Part shown: positions 9,692 to 20,491 of the stretch, piece by piece
How the letters are laid out: each line of letters starts with the position of its first letter
How positions within the stretch are numbered: the first letter of the stretch is position 1
From: Stutzerimonas stutzeri
GTDB lineage: Bacteria > Pseudomonadota > Gammaproteobacteria > Pseudomonadales > Pseudomonadaceae
Direction of reading: 5' to 3'
NCBI RefSeq assembly: GCF_002890895.1
Contig: NZ_POUL01000002.1
Coordinates: 310,001 to 374,000, forward strand
Length of the DNA stretch: 64,000 bases
The notes under the pieces: generated by a model
What the model saw: the letters and a program-made list of their open reading frames with translations, nothing else
What the model was told of the DNA's origin: nothing
The model's database searches: none
Program-made: the position numbers and the translations under genes

Positions 9692-10707
9692 CAGAGCGAC
9701 ACCACCAGCCACAGAGCGGGTGGCGCCGCCGATGGCCGCTGATCAAGCGGATCCTGACCTACTGCTTCTTCATTCTGGTCGCCGGGCTATTGATCGGGCT
9801 TGCCCGCAACGTCAACTGGAGTGAGGTCTATCAGACGCTGCGCAACTACAGCGCCAGGACGCTGTGGATGGCTGGCGCAGCCACCGCGGTGAGTTATGCG
9901 GTGTACTGCTGTTTCGACGTACTCGGCAAACGCTATGCCCAGCACGACATGCCAATCCGGCAAATCCTCCCGGTGACCTTTGTCTGCTACGCCTTCAACC
10001 TCAACCTGAGCGCCTGGGTCGGCGGAATCGCGCTGCGCTATCGGCTCTATTCGCGGTTTGGCCTGCGCACCTCGCAGATCACCCGTGTGTTCACCATGAG
10101 CGTGCTGACCAACTGGCTCGGCTATTTGTGGCTGGCGGGGCTGATCTTTTCCCTGGGCTGGATCACGCCGCCCGCTGACTGGGAGATCGGTCATACCGCA
10201 TTGCGTGTACTGGGCGCTGGGCTGCTGCTGGTCTCGGCGGTCTATCTCTGGGCGTGCGGCTTCTCCAAACGGCGCCACTGGACTATCCGCAAGCACGAGA
10301 TCTATTTGCCGAGCCTGCGCCTGGCTGTGGTCCAGATGCTGCTCGGCGCCAGCAACTGGGCTCTGATGGCGCTGGTGGTCTACTTCATGCTGTCGCAACA
10401 GGTGCCCTATCCCGTCGTGCTGGGCATTCTGATGATCAGCAGCGTAGCGGGCGTGATTGCCCACATACCGGCCGGGCTGGGGGTGATCGAAGCGGTGTTC
10501 GTGGCAATGCTCAGCGGCGGTGAACTCAGCCAGGCCAACATCGTGGCCGGGTTGATCGGCTACCGGGTGGTCTACTTCCTTATCCCGCTTATGTTCGCCA
10601 CGATGGTTTACGTGGCGCTGGAACTACGGGCCAAGAAGCTGCGTTCTCGTGGCCAGGCGCAAACCGACGAAGACCCGCAGGAGGAGCACCCGTCTACAGC
10701 GACTTGA
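9688..10707 (+). CDS. YbhN-like integral membrane protein (lysylphosphatidylglycerol synthase TM family)
   Basis: The 339-residue protein belongs to the UPF0104 / LPG-synthase transmembrane family, the flippase-like domain of MprF without its synthase half. About eight hydrophobic segments are evident, for example ILTYCFFILVAGLLIGLA at the N-terminus and IPLMFATMVYVALEL at the C-terminus, with the conserved AHIPAGLGVIEAVFVAML region near residue 260. The C-terminal 30 residues are polar and acidic. It is translationally coupled to the ClsB-like gene and followed by a terminator. A role in moving or sensing phospholipid is inference; in E. coli the ybhN neighbour relation to clsB is established but transport is not. 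Confidence 0.85.
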   Translation: MTERHHQPQSGWRRRWPLIKRILTYCFFILVAGLLIGLARNVNWSEVYQTLRNYSARTLWMAGAATAVSYAVYCCFDVLGKRYAQHDMPIRQILPVTFVCYAFNLNLSAWVGGIALRYRLYSRFGLRTSQITRVFTMSVLTNWLGYLWLAGLIFSLGWITPPADWEIGHTALRVLGAGLLLVSAVYLWACGFSKRRHWTIRKHEIYLPSLRLAVVQMLLGASNWALMALVVYFMLSQQVPYPVVLGILMISSVAGVIAHIPAGLGVIEAVFVAMLSGGELSQANIVAGLIGYRVVYFLIPLMFATMVYVALELRAKKLRSRGQAQTDEDPQEEHPSTAT

Positions 10708-10756
10708 TAATGACCCCAAGTTTGCCCTGCCCGCTGCCACCGCAAGCACCATAAAC

Positions 10757-10792
10757 AAAAAAGCCGGAGCGATCATCGCTCCGGCTTTTTTG
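10757..10792. terminator. Bidirectional terminator between ybhN-like gene and glgB
   Basis: A perfect GC-rich stem (AAGCCGGAGCG / CGCTCCGGCTT, loop ATCAT) is flanked by A-rich sequence on the left and a T run on the right, so it can end transcription from both converging genes. Confidence 0.85.
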
Positions 10793-10828
10793 TACCGGCG
10801 TCTGGCATCAGGCGCCGGTCTGCAGCAG

Positions 10829-13048
10829 TTACACCTGGGGTCGAAGGATGATCACACCCAGCGGCGGCAGGCTCAGCGCCAGTGACACATCCTGACCATG
10901 AGCAGGAATCTGCTCGGCCAATATGCCGCCGCCGCCATTACCCACGTTGGAGCCGCCATAGCACTCGGCGTCACTGTTGAAGATTTCCTCCCAGCGGCTG
11001 TCGACGGGCACGCCAATGCGATAGTTCTCGCGAACGACCGGCGTGTAATTACCCACGATCAACAATGGATTGCCGCTGGAATCCATGCGCAGCCAGGCAA
11101 ACACGCTGTTGGCGCGATCATCACCGATCAACCACTGGAAGCCGGCCGGATCGGAGTCGAGCTCATGCAGCGCAGGTTCCTTGCTGTACAGATGATTGAG
11201 ATCGCGCACCAGATTCTGCGCGCCGCGGTGGTCGGGCTCTTCCAGCAGATGCCAATCAAGCTCGCGGTCATGGTTCCATTCACGCCACTGGCCGAACTCG
11301 CAGCCCATGAACAGCAGCTTCTTGCCGGGGTGCGTCCACATGAACGACAGATAAGCCCGCAGGTTGGCGAATTTCTGCCAGCGGTCGCCCGGCATCTTGT
11401 CGATCAGCGAGCCTTTACCGTGCACCACCTCATCGTGGGAAATCGGCAGGACGAAGTGTTCCGAGTAGGCGTAGACCATGCCGAAGGTGAACTTGTCATG
11501 GTGGTACTGACGGTTGATCGGGTCTTCTTCGATGTATTGGAGCGTGTCGTGCATCCAGCCCATGTTCCACTTGTAGGCAAAGCCGAGCCCGTCCTCGGAC
11601 GTCGGCTTGCTCACGCCGGGGAATGCTGTGGACTCCTCAGCAATGACCAGCGCACCAGGGGTTTCAGTCGCCACGACATCATTCAGGTGACGCAGGAAGT
11701 CGATGGCTTCCAGATTCTCCCGGCCGCCATGACGGTTGGGAATCCACTCACCATCCTTGCGCGAGTAGTCGCGATAAAGCATCGAAGCCACTGCATCCAC
11801 TCGCAGTGCGTCGACGTGGAATTCGCGCAGCCAGTGCAATGCCGAGGCAAGCATGAAGCCATGCACCTCGGTACGCCCCAGGTTGTAGATGTAGGTATCC
11901 CAGTCCTGATGGAAGCCCTCGAACGGGTGCGCGTACTCGTATAGCGCCGTGCCATCGAACTCGCCCAAACCATGAGCATCTGTCGGGAAGTGGGCCGGAA
12001 CCCAGTCGAGAATCACACCGATACCGGCGGCGTGGCAGGCATCGATGAAGGCTGCGAAGTCGTGCGCTGATCCATAACGCGCGCTTGGCGCGAACTGGGA
12101 CAGCAGCTGGTAACCCCAGGAGCCGCCGAAGGGGTGTTCCATGATGGGCATCAGTTCGATATGGGTGAAGCCCAGGTCGACCACATAGGGAATCAGCCGC
12201 TCGGCCAGTTCATGCCAGTCGTACAAGCGACCGTCGTCGCCGCCGTCGCGACGCCAGGAACCGGCGTGCAGCTCGTAAATGCTCATCGGTGCTTTCACCG
12301 ACTGTTGCTTTGCTCGCTGCTCCAGCCAGGCCTCGTCTTTCCATTCGTATTCGAGCGGGTGCGAGACTACCGATGCAGTGCCTGGCGGCAGTTCGGTAGC
12401 CAGAGCAATCGGATCGGCCTTCAGTGGCAGGATCCCGTGCGGGCCGAGAATCTCGTATTTGTAGGCCTCGCCCGGCTGCAAACGCGGGATGAAGATTTCC
12501 CACACGCCTGACGGAAAGCGTAGGCGCATGGGGTGCCGACGCCCGTCCCAACCGTTGAAGCTGCCAACTACCGATACGCGGCGAGCATTAGGCGCCCACA
12601 CTGCAAAGCGAACACCCTGAACGCCATCGACCTCCATGGGCTGAGCGCCGAATACGCGGCCGATTTCCCGATGGTTGCCCTCGGAAAACAGGTACATGTC
12701 CATTTCGCCGAGCTGGGGACCAAAGCTGAAAGGGTCTTCGGTGATCTGTTCGCCACTGGCCCAGCGAATCTTCAACAGATACGGCTGCTGATTGGTCAAG
12801 CGGGTGAAGAAAAAGCCGGGCACCTGGCCTTGCTCCATGGCCGCCAGCACCCTGCCGCCGCTGCGCTCAAGCACTTCGACGCCCAACGCATTGGGCAGGT
12901 AGGCGCGCACGACCAGCCCATCACCGTCCGGGTGCGGGCCAAGAATGGAAAACGGGTTGCCATGTTCGGCGCGCACCAGCGCGTCGACATCAGCATCGGT
13001 TGGTAGCAGGTTTTCACCGGGCATTGTCACGGCCGGACGATCATTCAT
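10829..13048 (-). CDS. glgB: 1,4-alpha-glucan branching enzyme GlgB
   Basis: GlgB introduces alpha-1,6 branches into linear alpha-1,4 glucan in the cytoplasm. The 739-residue product has the usual N-terminal N1 and CBM48 modules ([30 protein letters not shown]) followed by a GH13_9 barrel with [14 protein letters not shown], nucleophile region [13 protein letters not shown], acid/base region [11 protein letters not shown] and [16 protein letters not shown] at 13048 has GGAGG 7 nt upstream; the frame extends further but that part lacks GlgB similarity. Its start overlaps the treS stop (ATGA), so it is translated with treS. Branching of the linear polymer made by GlgE is the expected role here. 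Confidence 0.97.
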   Translation of the reverse strand: MNDRPAVTMPGENLLPTDADVDALVRAEHGNPFSILGPHPDGDGLVVRAYLPNALGVEVLERSGGRVLAAMEQGQVPGFFFTRLTNQQPYLLKIRWASGEQITEDPFSFGPQLGEMDMYLFSEGNHREIGRVFGAQPMEVDGVQGVRFAVWAPNARRVSVVGSFNGWDGRRHPMRLRFPSGVWEIFIPRLQPGEAYKYEILGPHGILPLKADPIALATELPPGTASVVSHPLEYEWKDEAWLEQRAKQQSVKAPMSIYELHAGSWRRDGGDDGRLYDWHELAERLIPYVVDLGFTHIELMPIMEHPFGGSWGYQLLSQFAPSARYGSAHDFAAFIDACHAAGIGVILDWVPAHFPTDAHGLGEFDGTALYEYAHPFEGFHQDWDTYIYNLGRTEVHGFMLASALHWLREFHVDALRVDAVASMLYRDYSRKDGEWIPNRHGGRENLEAIDFLRHLNDVVATETPGALVIAEESTAFPGVSKPTSEDGLGFAYKWNMGWMHDTLQYIEEDPINRQYHHDKFTFGMVYAYSEHFVLPISHDEVVHGKGSLIDKMPGDRWQKFANLRAYLSFMWTHPGKKLLFMGCEFGQWREWNHDRELDWHLLEEPDHRGAQNLVRDLNHLYSKEPALHELDSDPAGFQWLIGDDRANSVFAWLRMDSSGNPLLIVGNYTPVVRENYRIGVPVDSRWEEIFNSDAECYGGSNVGNGGGGILAEQIPAHGQDVSLALSLPPLGVIILRPQV

Positions 13049-16000
13049 TGGGAACCTCCATCGGAAATCTGTTGTGCCAGCGTCGCCAGTCCCTGAAGCG
13101 GGACGGTCAGCCAAGCCGGGCGGTTCTCTGCTTCATAAGCTACTTCATACGCGGTCTTTTCCAGACTGAACAGGGCCAGAGCCGCATCAGCGCCGGCCGC
13201 GTCCTTCCAGGCATGTGGCAACTCGGCGGTCGCCTCGCGATAAGCTTCCAGGAAGACCGCACGTGCGCTTTGTTGATAGGTATCGGAAATGGTGCGGCGA
13301 GCCTGGTCGGCAACTTCCGAGCTGTCGCTCGACTGGGCGTTACGCAGCGTCATGGCGGTGGCATATTCAAAGGAGCGCAGGACACCGGCGACGTCCTTGA
13401 ACGGGCTCAGCTTGCTGCGTCGCTCCTCAAGCGAGCGTGCGGGCTCACCCTCGAAGTCGATGAAGTAGGCATCACCCTGCGCAACCAGAATCTGGCCAAG
13501 GTGCAGGTCACCATGCACGCGCGTCCGCAGCCCACCCAGCGTGCGGTTGGCCAGCCGCTTGACCTCGGCCAACAGCTGCTTGCGCTGGTCAAGGAGCTGA
13601 TCGACCTGAGCGGTAGTTTTACGATCCAGATCGCCACGGCGAGCCTGCAGCAGGTCAAGCGCATGTTCGACCTGGCCGGAAATCAACTGCGTCCATTCCT
13701 TGGCATCAGAAGCCGTGGTCGGCTCGGCGGCAAAGGCCTGGTTGTCGGTCTGCACCGCCAAGGTCATGTGCATTTCGCCAAGACGCTGCCCAAGCAGCCG
13801 GTTGAAGGCTTCCAGCTCCTCCAGTGCACTGAACTGGTTTTCATGCAGCGAAACGCCGCCAGCGATCTGGTCGCGCACCGCCCGATCCAACGTGTTCAGC
13901 GTCCACTCCCAGGCGTCGCCCTGGTTGTCGAGGAAGCGCTGCACGACCATCAGGGCATATTGCTCACCGTTTTTGTCGAAGCGGCTCACCTGCCCCAGCA
14001 TCGCAGAAATATGGGTAAAGCCCTGTTCGGTAAGGAAGCTGCCCATCTCCAGTTCCGGGTGCATCCCGGCCGAAACGCGGCGCAAGACCTTGATCATCAT
14101 GCAGCTGCCGATGATTGCCGAGCTGTTGGACTGTTCCGCAGTGAGGTAGCGCACTTCCGCCTCGGCTGGCAATTCGATTTCTGCGAGCTGCGCCATGGGC
14201 TGGAAACGTATCTCGCCTTCGCCGCACGGCAGCACCTGCTCCTCGCGCAGCCCCTGGATGACGCCGAGTACGAACTGCTTGAGCGCGAAGGCATCAGTTA
14301 GGAGGCCCACTTGCGGCCCGCGACGAACCCGCGCCATTGCCAGTTGCTGTGGCAGCGCGATATCGAAGTCACCTTCGTCAAGGAAGCCCAATGGCAACTG
14401 ATAACGGTCGCTGCGTCCGCCTGCATCGACCGCCACCTCACTCAACAACACGGGGCGTTGCGGGTCGCCGAACGGCACGCTGTAGCAAATCTTGATCGAG
14501 TTGATCGTCGCGTCCTTGCTGGCGAACCAGCGACGCTTGGGCAGGTATGCCGGCAGCGATTCGGTTTCCAGAATCCGTTTGTTGGCCGCATTGAGCGTAT
14601 CCAGGCGCTTGAGCACCAACGTTTGAAAATCAGGCATGGTTTCCACCGGTTCTTGGTGCCAGCTCGGCATCTGGTGACTGGTTGCCAGCTGGAACCAGTA
14701 AAAGCCGTAGGGAGGTAGAGTCAGCAGATACGGCAGTTGGCCGATCGGCGGGAAGGCACTGCCGCCGACCATTTCCACCGGCACCATTCCGGCGTAATGC
14801 GACAGCTCCAGCTCTGCGGCCTGTGCCGAACGCGAGACGTTGGCGACGCAGAAGATCACTTCCGTCTCGCCGGTTGCCGTCGTGAACTCGCGGATATAGG
14901 CAAGAATGCGACGGTTGCTCGGCGCCAGCATCTTCAGGGTGCCACGGCCGAATGCCTTGAACTGCTTACGGATGGAAAGCAGCCGTCGCGTCCAGTTGAG
15001 CAGTGAATGGGGGTCGCGCTGCTGAGCCTCGACGTTGATCGCCTGATAGCCGTAGAGCGGGTCCATGATCGGCGGCAGCACCAGGCTGGGCGGGTCGGCG
15101 CGGGAAAAGCCGCCGTTGCGGTCGACCGACCACTGCATCGGCGTGCGCACACCGTCGCGGTCACCGAGGAAGATGTTGTCGCCCATGCCGATTTCATCGC
15201 CGTAATAGATCACCGGCGTACCGGGCATCGAAAGCAACAGGCTGTTGAGCAGCTCGATCCTGCGGCGGTCCCGTTCCAGCAGTGGCGCCAGGCGACGTCG
15301 GATGCCGAGGTTGATTCGCGCGCGCTTGTCGGAGGCGTAGTAATTCCAGAGGTAATCGCGCTCCTTGTCGGTCACCATTTCCAGCGTCAGCTCGTCATGG
15401 TTGCGCAGGAAGATCGCCCACTGGCAGTTCTCGGGAATGTCCGGTGTTTGCCGGAGAATGTCGGTAATCGGGAAACGGTCTTCCTGGGCAAGCGCCATGT
15501 ACATGCGCGGCATCAACGGGAAATGGAAGGCCATGTGGCATTCGTCGCCGAGCCCGCCATCCTCGCCGCCGAAGTACAGCTGCGTGTCTTCCGGCCATTG
15601 ATTGGCTTCGGCCAGCAGCATGCGGTCGGGGTAGTTGGCGTCGATCTCGGCGCGGATCTTCTTCAGCACCACATGGGTTTCGGGCAGGTTCTCGTTGTTG
15701 GTGCCGTCGCGTTCCACCAGGTAGGGAATCGCGTCCAGACGCAGTCCGTCGATCCCCAGATCCAGCCAGTAGCGCATCACGCTGAGAACCGCCTTCATCA
15801 CCTGCGGGTTGTCGAAGTTGAGGTCCGGCTGGTGAGAATAGAAGCGGTGCCAGAAGTACTGCTGTGCCACCGGGTCCCAGGTCCAGTTCGATACTTCGGT
15901 ATCCAGGAAGATGATCCGCGTGCCGTCGTATTTCTCGTCAGTGTCGGACCACACGTAAAAGTCACGCGCAGCGGAGCCCTTCTTCGCCTTGCGCGCACGC

Positions 16001-16368
16001 TGAAACCACGGATGCTGGTCGGAAGTGTGGTTGATGACCAGTTCGGTGATCACCCGCAGGCCACGCTTGTGAGCCTCAGCAATGAAGCGCTTGGCATCAG
16101 CCATGGTGCCGTAATCCGAATGCACGCCACGGTATTCAGCAATGTCATAACCGTCGTCGCGACGCGGCGATGGGTAGAACGGCAGTAGCCAGATGGTGTT
16201 CACGCCGAGGTCGGCTATGTAGTCGAGCTTGTCGATCAAGCCCTGAAAGTCGCCGACGCCGTCGTTGTTCGAATCGAAGAAGGATTTCAGGTGGACCTGA
16301 TAGACCACCGCATCCTTGTACCAAAGAGGGTCCTTGATAAAGGCAGCAGGTTTGCGCGCTCTGGCCAT
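13045..16368 (-). CDS. treS: Trehalose synthase-maltokinase fusion (TreS-Mak)
   Basis: This is a two-enzyme fusion of 1107 residues. The N-terminal GH13 TreS part (about 1-560) interconverts trehalose and maltose; it shows [28 protein letters not shown], nucleophile region [11 protein letters not shown] (about 210) and [12 protein letters not shown]. The C-terminal part (about 590-1107) is a maltokinase making maltose 1-phosphate with ATP; its phosphotransferase-like signature [13 protein letters not shown] and metal-binding IDFEGEP are intact. ATG at 16368 has AAAGGA upstream. The product feeds GlgE, encoded upstream on the same strand, and the 3' end overlaps glgB by 4 nt. Fusion of the two activities is common in pseudomonads, so this is a complete rather than rearranged gene. 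Confidence 0.96.
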   Translation of the reverse strand: MARARKPAAFIKDPLWYKDAVVYQVHLKSFFDSNNDGVGDFQGLIDKLDYIADLGVNTIWLLPFYPSPRRDDGYDIAEYRGVHSDYGTMADAKRFIAEAHKRGLRVITELVINHTSDQHPWFQRARKAKKGSAARDFYVWSDTDEKYDGTRIIFLDTEVSNWTWDPVAQQYFWHRFYSHQPDLNFDNPQVMKAVLSVMRYWLDLGIDGLRLDAIPYLVERDGTNNENLPETHVVLKKIRAEIDANYPDRMLLAEANQWPEDTQLYFGGEDGGLGDECHMAFHFPLMPRMYMALAQEDRFPITDILRQTPDIPENCQWAIFLRNHDELTLEMVTDKERDYLWNYYASDKRARINLGIRRRLAPLLERDRRRIELLNSLLLSMPGTPVIYYGDEIGMGDNIFLGDRDGVRTPMQWSVDRNGGFSRADPPSLVLPPIMDPLYGYQAINVEAQQRDPHSLLNWTRRLLSIRKQFKAFGRGTLKMLAPSNRRILAYIREFTTATGETEVIFCVANVSRSAQAAELELSHYAGMVPVEMVGGSAFPPIGQLPYLLTLPPYGFYWFQLATSHQMPSWHQEPVETMPDFQTLVLKRLDTLNAANKRILETESLPAYLPKRRWFASKDATINSIKICYSVPFGDPQRPVLLSEVAVDAGGRSDRYQLPLGFLDEGDFDIALPQQLAMARVRRGPQVGLLTDAFALKQFVLGVIQGLREEQVLPCGEGEIRFQPMAQLAEIELPAEAEVRYLTAEQSNSSAIIGSCMMIKVLRRVSAGMHPELEMGSFLTEQGFTHISAMLGQVSRFDKNGEQYALMVVQRFLDNQGDAWEWTLNTLDRAVRDQIAGGVSLHENQFSALEELEAFNRLLGQRLGEMHMTLAVQTDNQAFAAEPTTASDAKEWTQLISGQVEHALDLLQARRGDLDRKTTAQVDQLLDQRKQLLAEVKRLANRTLGGLRTRVHGDLHLGQILVAQGDAYFIDFEGEPARSLEERRSKLSPFKDVAGVLRSFEYATAMTLRNAQSSDSSEVADQARRTISDTYQQSARAVFLEAYREATAELPHAWKDAAGADAALALFSLEKTAYEVAYEAENRPAWLTVPLQGLATLAQQISDGGSQ

Positions 16369-16429
16369 GGTCTCGTTCCTTTCATCTGCCTCCTGACTGG
16401 CCCACACATGTGGCCAGCCGAGGCGGAAA

Positions 16430-16512
16430 AGTAAGCCAGCTAGTCTATAAACGAGATGAGCTAATGTTTATAAACAACTGATAAATAGCGTTTTTATACC
16501 CTTCTTAATAAA
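16430..16512 (-). promoter_or_regulatory. AT-rich spacer with palindromes between glgE and treS
   Basis: The spacer is strikingly AT-rich in a GC-rich genome. It holds an inverted repeat TATAAAC (16446-16452) / GTTTATA (16466-16472), and the right arm is part of a perfect 10-bp palindrome GTTTATAAAC (16466-16475). It probably carries a promoter for treS-glgB separate from glgE, but no confident -35/-10 pair can be named. Confidence 0.4.
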
Positions 16513-18525
16513 TCACTTTAAGTCAGGGTCCATGGCATCCGAACTGATGCGCCAAATGCCAAACGGCAAGTGCCAGGGCTCAATCCGCATAAACTGAGTC
16601 TTGCCGTACCAAGTCCAGCGATGCCCGTTCATAAGGTCTTCGCCTCGGGTCTCGGCATTGTCCGGGAGCCCCATCTCCCACAGCGGCAGCTCGAAATGCG
16701 CTTCCTGGGCGTTATGTGGGTCAAGGCTGACCGCAACCAGGATGAAGTTCTTCAGATCCGGCGTGCGTTTGCCGAAGAACAGGATGTTGTCGTTGTAGGC
16801 CGTGTATGCCTTGAACCCCAGATGGGTCTGCAGGGCCGGGTTCTGCCTGCGGATTCGATTGAGCTGGGCAATCTCGGCGACGATGTTGCCCGGTGCGTGA
16901 TAGTCCCGTACCCGTATCTGGTACTTCTCCGAATCCAGGTACTCCTCCTTGCCTGGAATCGCCGCCGACTCACACAGTTCAAACCCCGAGTACATGCCCC
17001 ACAGCCCGGAGCCCATGGTCGCCAGCGCCGCGCGGATCAGGAACCCGGCGCGCCCGGAGTCGTGCAAGAAAAACGGATTGATGTCCGGTGTGTTGACGAA
17101 GAAGTTAGGCCGGTAGCAATCGCGCAGCGGATGCTCGTTGAGCTCGGTGAGGTATTCGCTGAGCTCCGCTTTGTTGTTGCGCCAGGTGAAGTAGGTGTAG
17201 CTCTGGTTGAAGCCAGCCTTGCCCAAGCGCGCCATCATCGCCGGCTTGGTGAAAGCCTCGGAAAGGAACATGACATCCGGGTCTCGCTCGCGGATATCGG
17301 CAATCATCCACTCCCAGAATGGCAGCGGTTTGGTGTGCGGATTATCGACGCGGAAGATCTTCACGCCCTGCTCCACCCAGTGCCAGATCACATCGCGCAG
17401 GGCGATCCACAGATCGGGCATGGCGTCTTCGGCGTAAAAATCGACGTTGACGATGTCCTGGTACTTTTTCGGCGGGTTCTCCGCATAGCGGATGGTCCCG
17501 TCCGGTCGCCAGGAGAACCAGCCCGGATGCTCGTTGAGCCACGGGTGATCCTGCGAACACTGAATCGCGAAATCGAGTGCGATTTCCAGACCGTGCTCTC
17601 GGGCCGCAGCGACCAGTGCGCGGAAATCGTCAAGCGTACCCAGCTCCGGGTGAACAGCATCGTGCCCACCGGCTTCGCTGCCGATTGCATACGGGCTGCC
17701 TGGATCATCCGGACCGGCATGCAGGGTGTTGTTCGGGCCTTTGCGGTGCTGCCGGCCGATAGGGTGAATCGGCGTGAAATAGAGCACGTCGAAGCCCATG
17801 TCGCGGATCGACGGCAAACGCTTGTGTACGTCGTGGAAGGTACCGTGACGGTTGGGGTCATCGGTTTCAGAGCGGGGGAACAACTCGTACCAGCTGGCAA
17901 ACAGTGCAAGCGGTCGCTCGACCTCCACCGGGTATACATCGCTCTGGCTGCAATGCTCACGTGGGTCTGCATCAGCCATCGCCGCGGCAGTTTCACTGGC
18001 CAGCATCACCGAGACGCGCTCGTCGTCCAGGTGCGCCACGCTCAGGCGGTGCAGCAGGTCATCAAGGATGGCCTTGGTTTCGCCCTGCGCGCGCTGGCTG
18101 GCGCGCTCAAGCAACAGCCGTCCTTCTTCCAGCTCGAGTTGCACCGGAACGCCGGCGGTGTGCTTCTTCGACAGCTCGTAACGGTAGGTCTCGTAAATAT
18201 CCCACCAGGCTTCGATCATGAACTCGTGTGATGCGACCTGGGTTGGGGTGAACTGCCCCTCCCAGCTGTCGTTGCCGATCAACTTGAGCCGTGCGCGGCG
18301 CCAGGTGGTTTCGTCCTTGGTCCGCCAGCAGATCGTCGCAGCGAGCTGATCGTGCCCATCGGCGAAGATCTTGCTCGTGACGTTGATCGGGTGGCCAATG
18401 GTTGCCTTTGCGGCAAATCGCCCCCCTTCAAGGACGGGTTGGGTAGATTCAATGGCGATGCGCGGCATCCGCAAGGCCTGTTCAAGTCGGGGGTGAATCA
18501 CCGGATGGGGCTTTGCATCGGTCAT
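16513..18525 (-). CDS. glgE: Alpha-1,4-glucan:maltose-1-phosphate maltosyltransferase GlgE
   Basis: GlgE transfers maltose from maltose 1-phosphate to growing alpha-1,4-glucan in the cytoplasm. The 670-residue protein has an N-terminal beta-sandwich domain (about 15-110), an inserted helical segment, then a GH13_3 barrel with DVLYFTPIHPIG, ALDFAIQCSQDHPWL, nucleophile region KIFRVDNPHTKPLPFWEW and acid/base region FLSEAFTKPAMM. Start ATG 18525 follows AGGAG. It lies upstream of treS-mak and glgB, giving the complete trehalose to branched glucan route. Length and motifs are normal for the family. Confidence 0.96.
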   Translation of the reverse strand: MTDAKPHPVIHPRLEQALRMPRIAIESTQPVLEGGRFAAKATIGHPINVTSKIFADGHDQLAATICWRTKDETTWRRARLKLIGNDSWEGQFTPTQVASHEFMIEAWWDIYETYRYELSKKHTAGVPVQLELEEGRLLLERASQRAQGETKAILDDLLHRLSVAHLDDERVSVMLASETAAAMADADPREHCSQSDVYPVEVERPLALFASWYELFPRSETDDPNRHGTFHDVHKRLPSIRDMGFDVLYFTPIHPIGRQHRKGPNNTLHAGPDDPGSPYAIGSEAGGHDAVHPELGTLDDFRALVAAAREHGLEIALDFAIQCSQDHPWLNEHPGWFSWRPDGTIRYAENPPKKYQDIVNVDFYAEDAMPDLWIALRDVIWHWVEQGVKIFRVDNPHTKPLPFWEWMIADIRERDPDVMFLSEAFTKPAMMARLGKAGFNQSYTYFTWRNNKAELSEYLTELNEHPLRDCYRPNFFVNTPDINPFFLHDSGRAGFLIRAALATMGSGLWGMYSGFELCESAAIPGKEEYLDSEKYQIRVRDYHAPGNIVAEIAQLNRIRRQNPALQTHLGFKAYTAYNDNILFFGKRTPDLKNFILVAVSLDPHNAQEAHFELPLWEMGLPDNAETRGEDLMNGHRWTWYGKTQFMRIEPWHLPFGIWRISSDAMDPDLK

Positions 18526-18859
18526 CGAACGGGGCTCCTAGGCGAAATGACAGCGAAACGGCAAAACCTCCCCGCTCGTGATTGGCAATCGAGCGGGACT
18601 GGCTATACCGGCGGAAAACCCTTCATGCGGGCTTTCTCGGGCTCTGTTCTTTCCGAACCAAAGGAGGCGTGAAAAGTTCAGCAAGAAGGCCGCTACCGCT
18701 TGTCACAGACAGCGCTGCGGTTGTTTTATGGCAAACGCCGGACAGAACGGCAGGGGTGTGAGTGCATTGCTCCAGTAGGAGCCAGTTTGCTGGCAATCCG
18801 AAGCGCATTTGATGTGGGGCTGCCCCAAAGGTGCCCGTCTGAGACATACGCCTGGTGCG
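18526..18859. other. Intergenic region between fdhE and glgE
   Basis: This 334-bp gap should carry the glgE promoter. It contains a hairpin CCCGCTCG (18571-18578) / CGAGCGGG (18590-18597) about 50 nt upstream of glgE and, nearer fdhE, one REP-like element listed separately. I see no tRNA-Sec gene, no selA/selB remnant and no convincing small ORF. Confidence 0.5.
18772..18800. repeat. REP-like extragenic palindrome
   Basis: GTAGGAG followed by the palindromic GCCAG-TTTG-CTGGC and AATCC matches the style of Pseudomonas REP elements. Only one copy is present in this window, so family membership is inferred from memory of the pattern rather than from repetition here. Confidence 0.45.
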
Positions 18860-19789
18860 CTAGTCACCACCGACGATCAGCAACGGGTTGTACCCGCTAC
18901 GGCCGTATTCGCCCTGTTCGGCCAGCAGCATATCGAGCGCAAGGCTGGCAATGTCGTCTGCTACCGGGTCAGCGCGCCCGTGCTCCTCGCGCAACATGAC
19001 CTTGAGATAGCTGTGACATTCGCCGCACGACTCCGCCTGAACCGGCATAGCCGGCTTGCCTTGCTCGTTATCCAACGTCAGGTACAGCAGCTTCGCGCCG
19101 CTGTCACAGACACTGCACTTGAGTCGCTCCAGATGCCACTCAGTAGCGCACAGCGAGCAATGCAGATAACGCACGCCTGCGCGGTGACGTTCGTTGTGAA
19201 TGACGCTGGCGACCGGTGGGGAACCGCAGCACGGGCACAGCCCTTTCGCTTCGCCCACGGGTTTTTCGGGGGGCCGAGGCAACGCCATCGCCAGCCTCAT
19301 CCAACTGATCTGCAGGGCGGCGGCGACCAGTGGCAGTAACGGGCGGCTTGTTTCATCACCGGGTCGGGCCTCGAGAACGTCGTCCGCCAACGCATCGAGC
19401 TGCTCACGCGAGGATTCCCGGAGTCTCTTGAGCAACGATCGTTGAATCTCGCCTATGTGAAGCTCCATCGCATCAAGCATCGACAGCAGGTCTTCATGCC
19501 AGGGCACGTCACGCTTCAAGGCCTGAAAGCCGAGTGGCGGCAGCCCATGCTTCAACGCTTGATCGAATGCGTCCTCAGCCGGACGCCAACCTGCTTCACG
19601 CTCAATCAGTACCTGGTGCTGGGCTTGCACCAAGCGCGCCATGAAGGCGAGAAACTCATCCAGCGGTGGAACCTGCTGGACGAGTTCCCGCAGCCTCGTC
19701 GCGCGCTTGCTGAACACTTTGGCGTCCGGCAACACCACATTTGGCGCCTCCATAATTCCCGATGGCGCACTTCCAAAAGAGTGGTTCAC
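18860..19789 (-). CDS. fdhE: Formate dehydrogenase accessory protein FdhE
   Basis: FdhE is a cytoplasmic rubredoxin-like chaperone required for assembly of respiratory formate dehydrogenases before Tat export. The 309-residue protein carries the two cysteine clusters of the family, CPCCGSPP (about residue 185) and YLHCSLCATEWHLERLKCSVCD, plus a later CGECHSYLK. Start is GTG at 19789 with AAGGAG 6-7 nt upstream, 9 nt after the fdnI stop, so it ends the fdnGHI operon. Pseudomonads commonly have selA and selB next, but here glgE follows. Confidence 0.94.
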   Translation of the reverse strand: MNHSFGSAPSGIMEAPNVVLPDAKVFSKRATRLRELVQQVPPLDEFLAFMARLVQAQHQVLIEREAGWRPAEDAFDQALKHGLPPLGFQALKRDVPWHEDLLSMLDAMELHIGEIQRSLLKRLRESSREQLDALADDVLEARPGDETSRPLLPLVAAALQISWMRLAMALPRPPEKPVGEAKGLCPCCGSPPVASVIHNERHRAGVRYLHCSLCATEWHLERLKCSVCDSGAKLLYLTLDNEQGKPAMPVQAESCGECHSYLKVMLREEHGRADPVADDIASLALDMLLAEQGEYGRSGYNPLLIVGGD

Positions 19790-19798
19790 TGCAGCTCC

Positions 19799-20491
19799 TT
19801 ACGTTCGTTTCGAGGGTACGTCCCGGTTGGGCGACAGACCGCCCGGATCTTCATGCCCTCCCTTGCGGCGTACCTCGTCATACCAGAGACCGTGGTGGTG
19901 ACGCGCCCAGGCGTGGCTTACACGTCCCTGCGTCATCGCGCGTACCGACCCCTTCACCCAGATCGCCGAATAGATATGGATCACCAGTGTGATGATCGCA
20001 ATGAAGGCGGTGTAAGCATGGATGGTGACCGCCCAGCGCAGCGCCCAGACCGGCATGTCATCGGCGATCCATGGGCGCCAGAGAACGATGCCGGTGATCA
20101 GCAGCACCGGCACAGTGGCGAGGAAGATCCAGTACACCAGCTTCTGCCCGGCGTTGTTCTTGCCTACCGGCGGCAGTCGCTCGTCGCGGTTGGCCAGCAC
20201 GTCGCGGATCTGCTTCATCCATTGCACATCGTGACGACGGATCAGGTTGTCGCCGAAAAAGCGCACCGCCTGGATGACGAAGAACAACGACATGAACACG
20301 CCGATGTACGGGTGAACGATGCGCGTCGGCTCCGGCCCGCCGAACAGTGCGGTCAGCCCGAAAAACGCCGGATAGAACAGCGACAGGCCGCTCAGCACAA
20401 GCAGCACGAAGCTGATCGCGATGAGCCAGTGATTCACCCGCGTCCACCAGCCATAGCGCAAGATGCCGTGTTTGACATTCGAGTGGCTCAT
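19799..20491 (-). CDS. fdnI: Formate dehydrogenase gamma subunit, cytochrome b556 (FdnI-like)
   Basis: This is the membrane cytochrome b subunit that passes electrons from the periplasmic FdnGH dimer to menaquinone or ubiquinone. The 230-residue protein has four hydrophobic helices with family haem-ligand contexts: [55 protein letters not shown] and [23 protein letters not shown]. The polar C-terminal tail is typical. Its ATG overlaps the fdnH stop (ATGA). Confidence 0.93.
   Translation of the reverse strand: MSHSNVKHGILRYGWWTRVNHWLIAISFVLLVLSGLSLFYPAFFGLTALFGGPEPTRIVHPYIGVFMSLFFVIQAVRFFGDNLIRRHDVQWMKQIRDVLANRDERLPPVGKNNAGQKLVYWIFLATVPVLLITGIVLWRPWIADDMPVWALRWAVTIHAYTAFIAIITLVIHIYSAIWVKGSVRAMTQGRVSHAWARHHHGLWYDEVRRKGGHEDPGGLSPNRDVPSKRT

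Noticed and set aside
16570..18231. 553-codon open frame on the + strand opposite glgE
   Set aside because: It is antisense to a clearly recognised enzyme; its translation has no family features and long antisense frames are expected in GC-rich DNA with strong third-position bias.
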